Shown here piece by piece: positions 1 through 64,000 of a stretch of DNA of 64,000 nt. The stretch comes from Phylloscopus collybita (lineage: Eukaryota > Chordata > Aves > Passeriformes > Phylloscopidae). The notes beneath the pieces are model-generated. The model did not search any database and was not told the origin of the DNA. It saw only the letters and a list, made by a program, of their open reading frames with translations. The stretch spans positions 32,288,001-32,352,000 of the forward strand of contig JAJNNQ010000137.1 in NCBI GenBank assembly GCA_027886175.1, in the 5' to 3' direction. Each line of letters begins with the position of its first letter. Positions within the stretch are counted from its first letter, which is position 1. The position numbers and the translations under genes are program-made.

Positions 1-2829
1 CCAAAACAACACCGGCATGAACCAGGGCTACAGAAATTCACCATTTTCTCAGAAAAAAATAATGCCATACAGGATCCTACCAAAAGGACCAGGATGCAGA
101 AGTGTGGATGACAAAAGATTGAACACACATTTAGTTTAAAGAAACCACAGCCTCATCCTCAGTTTGATTGCTCCAAGCCTCAAGCACCTTTTCACACCGG
201 GATATTATCCTATATATTCACATAGATCACCCCAAACAGAAAGGGTGAGGAGAGTTTCTGTGAGGCCTATAAGTTTAACTCACTGAAAAGGACATCTCAA
301 GAGGTAAGAATGTATCCAGGAAAACGTGGCCAGAGTGGTCTCTCTCTTATATCACACTGGTGGGTCCTGTGGTGTTCAAGAACAGCACACCTTCCTTGTG
401 CACAGCCAACCCCTTCAGCCAAAGTACTCTCTTGCATTGCAGTACAATCAAGGGAAGTTCTCTAAAATGTAGAAAACTGTGTCCCTTCATAGGCAAATAC
501 TAACTGTAAAATAAAAAACCTAAGTATGAACACAAAAGCTGCAGGACAGTGATAACAGTGCGTTGTGAATTTTGTCCACTTCAAAAACCAGATCCCACTG
601 CTGGTGCAAAGGCCAGGCCTTTCCAGCAACTGTCCTGCTCCAGCACGCTTGCATTTGCACAGAAATGCAAATGTATTTGCACAGGATGCATGGAAATGGA
701 GTCAGAAGGACAGGGAGGCATGAGGTAAATGGGGGCAACACCAGGGCCTGGAAAATGTGGCAGCTCTGACCCAGAGCTCTTTGAAACCACTTCTGCTTCA
801 TAATCACCTCAGGAAAAAAGAGAAAAAATTACAAATTGTTTTATGTATTTGTTTGGAGATCCTTGCAAATTCAAAAGGAAATAATCTAATTTTCCAGGGT
901 TGAAGTCAATTAGTGATTTTTTTAAATAACATTATAGGTTGAAGGTCATTCCAAATGTCGACAGTAAAATAATTTTGTCAATATCTGAACAAGGCATGGG
1001 TCTGATCTACACTGACTGACCATCCCCTGAAGTACTTCAGTGGAAATCACTTTCCCATGTACTATTACAAGAGGCAGTTTGATCCCATTGCAGGAGGTGA
1101 AAGAGGCTTCTTGTGCAACAGGTTCTAGGATGACTGAAATGTATGTAGGTACGACAATTTGCCATTGTTTCCTCTCACTATACTCCTGCATGCACACAGC
1201 AAGGGACAACACTGATATTCATAAAAACAAATGTACTTCTTCACTTACTCTGTGAAAAATTCTCTAATCACCAAAAGGCCCTGCAGCTTCTTCTGGAATG
1301 CTAGAGCAGCAACTCAAAATTTTTTCAATTTCTAAAACTTCTCTGTGTCTGAGATATTTCAATCAAAATATTTATTTCTCAGTCAAAATGTTTTATTTTT
1401 CCTTTTACAAATGCACTGACACTCTACTTTGAAAGTTCTTTGCTTTACAAGACTGTGTGCATGTATTTTCAAGTTACAATAAGTCTAACCAGATTCCATA
1501 GTAACAGTAATGTTTTATTCTAAAGGAGGTTTAGAAAAGGAAAGGAGAAACCACATACCTACCTGTACAGTATTAAAATGTACCTATATGTAATTTTGTG
1601 TGCCGCATATAAAAAAAGAAATATATCTTCAATGAGATATTTCCTTTTCACGTACATGTTTGTGCATGTAAAATGTGAAGTTGTTCTAATGCATTTGGTA
1701 TCTTGCTGCATTTTCTGCTGGATTTCAGTGATACTGAGCTAATGAATTGAATGAGAATTTATTCATACCAAACAGTAAAAATATGCTGAAACAATTTTAC
1801 TTGTGCCAACAACATTTAGTTCTGCAACTTGTCTGTTGGCTGTATTAAGTCCTGCTATAAATCTCACCATTATCTCCTTCTACTTAAGCACCAATTATTT
1901 TTCTTGAATAGCAGTCTATTTTTAGCACACAACATGCAACACCTAGTGCTTAAATCTTACATTATGAATCATCCTTTTAAAACCATGGTTCTTGAATTAC
2001 ATTGTTGACAAGCTTTGGGCACAATTAATGCACTTAATTTTATCTCTTGCCTTCAAAACCGAATAGTTCATTCATTCTGATGAGCAAATCAAATACAGGA
2101 ATTGATAATAATTTTGACATATCAGACAACCATGGCTAAAACCATCATACCTTTGAAATTAGTTTGTGTTTAAAACTCCTAAAGGAAAAACATTTTTGAA
2201 GACACATACAAATGCTAACTAATTTGTAGCAATCTAAAATAGGATGAGATTTTGTGTAGAAAAAAACATTGAATTAAGGAAATGGAAAGTAACTATCTTC
2301 TGGAAAATGGGTAATTTTTGTTACATTAATATTTGATCAAATCATTAAAAAGCTTATTCTTCAGACATTCTTATTTCAAGTCCTGGGCCATTAGAATTTA
2401 ACGTGTATTTAAGTGTATGCTAAACACGTGTTTAATCAATAGGAATACAATTTATTAAATACATTTGTTAACATAAAACACAATTTTAATATTTCAACAT
2501 ACCATATTTAGAATATATTTCTTTTAATTCTTTTCACAGTGTTACTAGAAGTCATTCCTCAGAAAATTAAAAATAAAAAGGAATGTTCTCTAATTTTAAA
2601 AAATTCAAAATTGGCGAAAATGGAAGGCACTGGCTTTTCTTCCACTGTCATTAAATTAGGAATGCTCTTGGGACACCCCTTGTTCATCTCACTGAACTTT
2701 TTCTGTCATCATTCCCCTATATTTACATCTATGATCTTTCTGACTTAATCTGTCCAGGATGCCTGATTCTAGACTTAGTACATGGAGGTGAGAAGGTAAA
2801 AGAAAAATTGTGCATATAGCTTTATACAG
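1..2829. other. Upstream flank, no gene recognised
   Basis: AT-rich intergenic sequence. Short open frames at 520-1255 and 2539-2748 lack recognisable protein features or splice context. I see no RNA gene and no clear repeat family. Confidence 0.6.
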
Positions 2830-3017
2830 GTCTTGGTTTGGAAAGACAGGTTTCTGCCAGGGAAACTGGGGTTCCCCTAGAATGGGGAATGTAAACCCCT
2901 CATCCCCCCCACCAAATTATAATTTTGCAATCAAGGGCTCTCAGGCAAAGATTTTTGGGGATAGGAATAGCAGTTCTTTACTAGGAATATTAACAATACA
3001 AATGTAACAGGAAACAA

Positions 3018-3058
3018 AACCACCCAACCAAACAAGCAAACAAACAAATAAACAACAA
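3018..3058 (+). repeat. (ACAA/AAAC)n simple repeat
   Basis: An imperfect run of CAAA/ACAA tetranucleotides within the LTR-like block. Confidence 0.75.
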
Positions 3059-3193
3059 TTTTGGAAAACCCTGACAGAGTCAGGGCCACAACCTGACACC
3101 CTGTGGGTCAGGGTGTTGAAAGCAGTCCAAAAGTAAGTCCTTCTGAAGTGGCAGATGTGATTCTGTTGGAGTAGAGATGATCCTGTAGAAAAA

Positions 3194-3310
3194 TGGGTCC
3201 AGTGATGGTAAAAGGGATCCAGTGGGGGGGGGGGGGGGAAAGGGTCCAGTGGTGGTAAAAGGAGTCCAGTGGTGATAGGAAAGGGTCCAGTGGATGAGAA
3301 GGGGTCCAGT
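3194..3310 (+). repeat. Short minisatellite, about 20-bp units with core GTCCAGTGGTG
   Basis: Five to six degenerate units of about 20 bp, each with a (G)GGTCCAGTG core followed by an A/G-rich spacer, near positions 3195, 3214, 3242, 3262, 3283 and 3302. The second unit carries a pure G-run (about 3224-3238). A matching C-run lies at about 3400-3418. Confidence 0.85.
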
Positions 3311-3590
3311 CTTCCTCCCAGGAAATTGGGTGAAGCTAGCAGCTTTCCTGTCTCTGTGTCTCTGTTTATCCAGAGAGCAAAACAGCAAAACTGCCTGCCC
3401 CCCCCTCCCCCCCCCCCACTGCCAGGGGGGTTTGATCCATCTCACAATAGGGTGATAGAAATGCAGATGCACCGCTCTGGGGGCAGGGTTATAGCCTGGG
3501 GGGTGCTAATGGCCCATTATTAGAAGGTGTCAGGCCTCTCTCCCACAGATGAAAATAGAATACACATATTTGGCTCCACAACCCAGGACG

Positions 3591-4605
3591 ATACACATTT
3601 AAAAAAATATCCATTCCTTTTTCAAGAGTCTTTTTCTCTCGTATGAAAGATAGTTTTGGTAATAGTAATTACTAAAAATGTAGAAAAAATGTAAGTCTGA
3701 TTAAATCAACTGAATAGAAAACCAACACATTTTTAAATGTTGGCTTTTTTCTTGTCCCAACAAAAGTGTATTATTTCAATAATAGCTAGAAATTTCAACT
3801 CCATCTAGCTGAAACAAGAGTTTAACACGGCTATGTTCAGCCTCTGTGATTAAGGTAGATGATACACAGACTGGATTAGGAACAGGATTCAAACCTACAG
3901 CGCAGTCATAGTCTTATGCCTAGGACAGAAATGGGTGTCTTAATTACATGCTATTTCTCCATCTCTCAGTCTATCAAATTTATCCTGCATGTTATTTCTT
4001 TAAAAGAAAATGTATATTCTTATCTGTTTCTATCCACCATTCACCTCATGTTTTCTTGGGTTCCCCCAATTTTGTTACATACTTAATTTTTGTTCCTGTC
4101 TCATCCCCCCATGTTTATCTTACAGAAGCCCTGCTTTTTCTTGTTTAACTTTAGTCTACAGTTATTTCTGCTTTCTTGGGTTTTTTACTGAACTATTTAA
4201 AAGAGGTTTACAATTCCATCACTATTTAAAAATTACCAACCTCCATACATAAATAAAAAAGGATAGGGAGCAAAACCAGGAGTGGTTGCACTAGTAATTG
4301 ACTTTTTGCTTCACTTTGAATTCACAAAAACACATTTGGCAAATAAAATTAGCTCTACAAGGGTTTCCATCAGATTTCTCAACCAAAAGTGAAATTATCT
4401 ATGCTTTCCTAACTGTATGTGTGAACACCATGTAGGAAATACACTGATCATATCCATTCCAATATGTCAAACTCTGTCTGATGCAGTTTCAAACTGAAGA
4501 GGAAATTCATGCAGCCACCAGTGGCTGTAGGTTCACCATAGACTACTAGAGAGGGGAATCTGAAGCCCTCTTTTCCTCCTCCACCAATTCCCAAATGTGG
4601 TGTAG
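3591..4605. other. Intergenic, nothing recognised
   Basis: AT-rich sequence between two LTR-derived blocks. The T/C-rich open frames at 3948-4252 have no recognisable protein character. Confidence 0.55.
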
Positions 4606-4610
4606 GTGGT

Positions 4611-5060
4611 TGTCCCGGTTCTGACCAGGACTGGGTTCATCTTACAGTAACTGGGAGGGGGCTTGTCCAGGACCCAGGGCTTATCCTGTGCCACCTCACA
4701 TCCTTGCCAGGGGTGGGGGAAAGGGAGCCTGTTCCCGGGACAAGGAGTACCTTCTGGCCAGCCAAGGTGGCTGGGGTCAGGCCAAGCTCTTCTCCCGTGA
4801 GCAGTTTTGCATGTGAATCACTCTCTATCTTTTGAACGCTTTTGTTATTAACATTGTTGCTGTTACTGTCCATTTACTTAGATCATTGCTGTTTCCAATA
4901 AATTGTTCTTATCTCAACCATGATCTTCACCTTTTGGGCTTGCAATTATTTTCTTCAGCCATGCTGCAGGAGATATGGGAGAGGGGAAGGGAGAGCAAGC
5001 GAGCAGCATGTGTCTCAGTGGGAGCACTACATTTGGAAGTACCCCTCTTAAACCATGGCA
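4611..5060 (+). mobile_element. Solo LTR of an endogenous retrovirus with 5-bp target duplication
   Basis: A 450-bp element that begins TGTCCCGG and ends CCATGGCA (TG...CA termini), flanked on both sides by GTGGT (4606-4610 and 5061-5065), a direct 5-bp target-site duplication. AATAAA at 4897-4902 is a plausible LTR polyadenylation signal. No internal gag/pol sequence is present, so it is a solo LTR left by recombination. Five-base duplications are typical of ERVL-type integrases. A diverged relative lies in intron 1 at 16044-16480. Confidence 0.85.
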
Positions 5061-5065
5061 GTGGT

Positions 5066-7189
5066 CTTGAAGGAAAATAAAGAGTGGTGAATTATTCTGT
5101 ATTACCTGTGAGTGAGACTTGCAGTTGTCTATATTTTTGCAGAATTTATTGTGTACAGAAGTTTCTACTACTAAGACGCAGAGCTTCTCATATCCCAAAA
5201 ACCAAGTCATATTTTAAGCTTCGTTAGCCAAGTCCACTAATTGACTTGAAAACAAGAACTGAGAGCTTAAACTCTATGCTCTATTGGGAATCAATAGAAT
5301 CAGCAGTTTACACAATTTGTTGTCTGCAGCCCACTTGCTGAATGTCTGTTCTGTTATATACTGTATTAATTGCATCCTTTTTAAGATCAAGGTTTAGAAC
5401 CACAAAAAACGTTTACAAAAATTCATCCATTAGCAATGAAGTCAAACAAGTATGAAGGCCCACTGATAGCTGGAAGAGCTGCCACCTCAGCTAGCTTTAC
5501 AATATCCTGCCTTCACTTATAACACAAGCAGTAAAATATAAATGTGTATTACAAATACTTGGGTTTCATTAGAGAAGATAGGTCATTCATCACTATCTTC
5601 AGTGCTGTTTCTTTTTACCAGGCAGTTTAAAATTTAAAGATCCTCAGGCACTGTCTAGGACAGAGGTACTTGGAAACAATTCCTTGGCCACTGACAAAGT
5701 TTAAAAAACGCCCCCAGATTTAACACTAACACGCATTTTTCAAGAATGTGAATAAAGTTTCTGATACTGTTGCATTATGAAAAACAACTGTTTCACCTGA
5801 AGCAGTGGTAGTTCCAGAGTCTTACTCTTGTCTCTCCTTGGCAGTTCTTAAAGCTCTGCTTCAAATGGCACACTGTATGCTTTGCTGCCTCTATTTGTAC
5901 CACTTAATACCTGCCTAGTACCATAGATAGACTGAACTCAGGAATGGGAGATCTCTCCCTGAGTAAATGCAGTTATGCAACACAAAGCACAGAGGCATGG
6001 GTGGCTCCAGGTGAACCTTTGGCAAAGTAAGCTGTTGATGGTCCTGCTGCAGCCTGAGGAACAATGAAGCTGTTTTCCAGCACCATGGATTGAGAAATAT
6101 TTTCCCCAAAATTTCCATGCAAATATAATTTCTGTATAAATTCAATTTTGGCACAGAGATAACTTTCAGAGTGTAAAACACTGCTCTTATCTGTCAAGCC
6201 CTGGTGTGTGTGAGGTGGGAACTTGTCAAAGTTCTTTCTAATCCTGGAGATTCTAACCCAGAAATTTATTCCTAAAGTGGCTGGAAACCTTCTTCTTATT
6301 GTTCAATTCAGTTTTGTCTCATTAAATGTAGGCATTAAATCCACAGCTCTCCCTAATTTTTATGTTTTATTTCCTTGCCCCTCCTCCTGGAATTCCACAT
6401 TCCAGCTCTTAGAGAAGCCACAAATGTCATCACCAGTTGCTCTGAGCTCCTGGGAATTCTTACATATTCAATATAATTTTCATATAATTTTGTCTTTATT
6501 TCAATATCATCATCCTCACTGACAATCCTGACAAAATACTTGCTTTGTACTCCCATGTCTACGTAACAGCCTAGCTTCCTTTTTTTTTTTTTTTGGCAGC
6601 GCACATATCTAAATAGCACTTTTTAGTGCTGTTTGTAACAGCTACATACTACTAGATTCTATGTGCTAATTAGCTAATAATGCCTAATGGCTTATAACAC
6701 TTAACTGGCAGCCTAAGATACATTGCTGGTGTTAGTCACAGAGCGCGGTTGGCTGTAACCACTTGGGCGGACGAAGGGGGCAAGGTTACAATTGCAGGCA
6801 TTGCACTTACACCAGCTGGATCTACAAGAACAAACTCTTGTTTTCAACCAGCCCCCCAGCCCTAAATTCCCACGCCTTTTTGATTATTTGAAATCTCCGT
6901 ACAAACGTGAAGACAGCGAGAACCTATTATGAAATGTAATATAAGGCGCTTTTTTTTTTTTTTTTCGTGAAATGCCAAGCAACAGGTTGCACTGTTTGTA
7001 CAAGGTTCAGGCAAGAGCGACTAAAACAAACACAACGAATTATCCGTTGGTTTCTGCAAAGGTCTGGAAAAGCTAATGTGAGTCCCAAAGACTATTTGAA
7101 CCCGCCACAGTGTTTGCACAACAACACAGACGGTGTCATCAGGGATCTAATGATGCACGCGCCTCAATTAAAGCGCTGAGGGAAATGTC
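5066..7189. other. Proximal upstream flank of USP15
   Basis: No gene recognised. T-runs occur at about 6580-6594 and 6950-6965. GC content begins to rise after about 7080 toward the CpG island. Confidence 0.55.
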
Positions 7190-7315
7190 GCCTGTCCGTC
7201 CCTCCCAGGCGGGGGACGATGGGACAGGGGGGGACGGGACGAAAGACCTCCCGGCCGCGAGGGGGCGCTGCAAGGCCCGGGCCCGCTCCGGCCCCCACCC
7301 CGCGGCTTCTGGGAA

Positions 7316-7324
7316 GGGCGGGGC
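7316..7324 (+). promoter_or_regulatory. GC box (SP/KLF-type site)
   Basis: GGGCGGGGC about 90 bp upstream of the start codon in the CpG island, a consensus-like SP1/KLF box. Motif match only. Confidence 0.5.
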
Positions 7325-7347
7325 CGCGGCCGCCCCCCGCAGGCGTC

Positions 7348-7361
7348 ACTCCCAGCATGCA
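7348..7361 (+). promoter_or_regulatory. ZNF143/THAP11-like motif with upstream ATG
   Basis: ACTCCCAGCATGCA resembles the core of the ZNF143/THAP11 promoter motif (consensus contains TTCCCAGCATGC). It lies 51 bp upstream of the initiator ATG and is preceded by a CRE-like GCGTCA. The ATG at 7357 is part of the motif. Promoter ZNF143 sites usually lie just upstream of the transcription start, so that ATG may not be transcribed. Confidence 0.5.
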
Positions 7362-7369
7362 GCGCGGCG

Positions 7370-7400
7370 CGCTCCTGCCCCTGCCGCCGCTGCCGCTGCC
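7370..7400 (+). repeat. CTGCCG/GCCGCT-rich triplet tract before the start codon
   Basis: An imperfect run of CTGCCG-type units just upstream of the ATG, probably within the 5'UTR. Such tracts are prone to length variation; here it is short and interrupted. Confidence 0.6.
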
Positions 7401-7411
7401 GGGCGGAGAAG

Positions 7412-64000
<56,589 letters not shown>

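Larger units (their letters stand above)
2830..3590 (-). mobile_element. LTR-retroelement-like block (probable avian ERV LTR)
   Basis: The composition differs sharply from the surroundings: a C-rich segment (2870-2915), an ACAA-type tract, a short tandem array, G and C homopolymers, and phrases such as TTTGATCCATCTCACAATAGG and GCAGTTCTTTACTAGG that I associate with a passerine endogenous-retrovirus LTR read on the - strand. I did not find terminal repeats or a target duplication, so the boundaries are approximate and the assignment rests on recall. Confidence 0.5.

Noticed and set aside
3080..3523. Overlapping 130- and 84-codon frames on opposite strands
   Set aside because: Both are products of the tandem repeat and G/C-runs in the LTR-like block.
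4637..5210. Open frames on both strands of the solo LTR
   Set aside because: They lie inside a non-coding LTR defined by its target duplication and show no retroviral protein features.

Overview
This is vertebrate, almost certainly avian, nuclear DNA. Exons are short, have consensus GT/AG ends, and sit in long AT-rich introns. Interspersed copies belong mainly to the CR1 LINE family, with the bird-typical 3' ends (TTCTGTGATTCT-like on the + strand, its complement on the - strand). Several LTR fragments look like avian endogenous-retrovirus LTRs, of kinds I associate with passerines, but I cannot fix the species.

The only gene I can support is USP15 (ubiquitin-specific protease 15), on the + strand, truncated by the right edge of the window. 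I assembled 18 coding exons (7412 to 63126) that join with no frame break into 805 complete codons plus two bases. They cover the DUSP domain, the first ubiquitin-like domain, the alternatively used linker exon, the catalytic Cys box, the first half of the zinc ribbon, the UBL2-containing insert and an acidic disordered segment. The second zinc-binding Cys pair, the catalytic His and the C-terminus lie to the right. Comparisons with human USP15 are from memory.

Layout: 1-7190 is upstream flank with no recognisable gene. It holds an LTR-like block with a 20-bp tandem repeat (about 2830-3590) and a clean solo LTR with a 5-bp target duplication (4611-5060). 7190-7930 is a CpG island with the promoter and exon 1. 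Intron 1 (10.9 kb) holds a second copy of that LTR family, another LTR fragment and two CR1 fragments. Exons 2-6 fall at 18.4-31.8 kb. Intron 6 (10.1 kb) is the most repeat-laden part, with three long CR1 copies, one of which carries a short CR1 tail in the opposite orientation. Exon 7 (41841-41924) is the frame-neutral alternative exon. Exon 8 carries the catalytic Cys. Exons 9-18 (57.2-63.1 kb) are tightly clustered, with introns down to 90 bp.

I found no previously undescribed gene system. The best items for a second look are a near-perfect 52-bp hairpin in intron 4, an overlapping upstream reading frame whose ATG lies inside a ZNF143-like promoter motif, the alternative exon 7, and the repeat architecture of intron 6.
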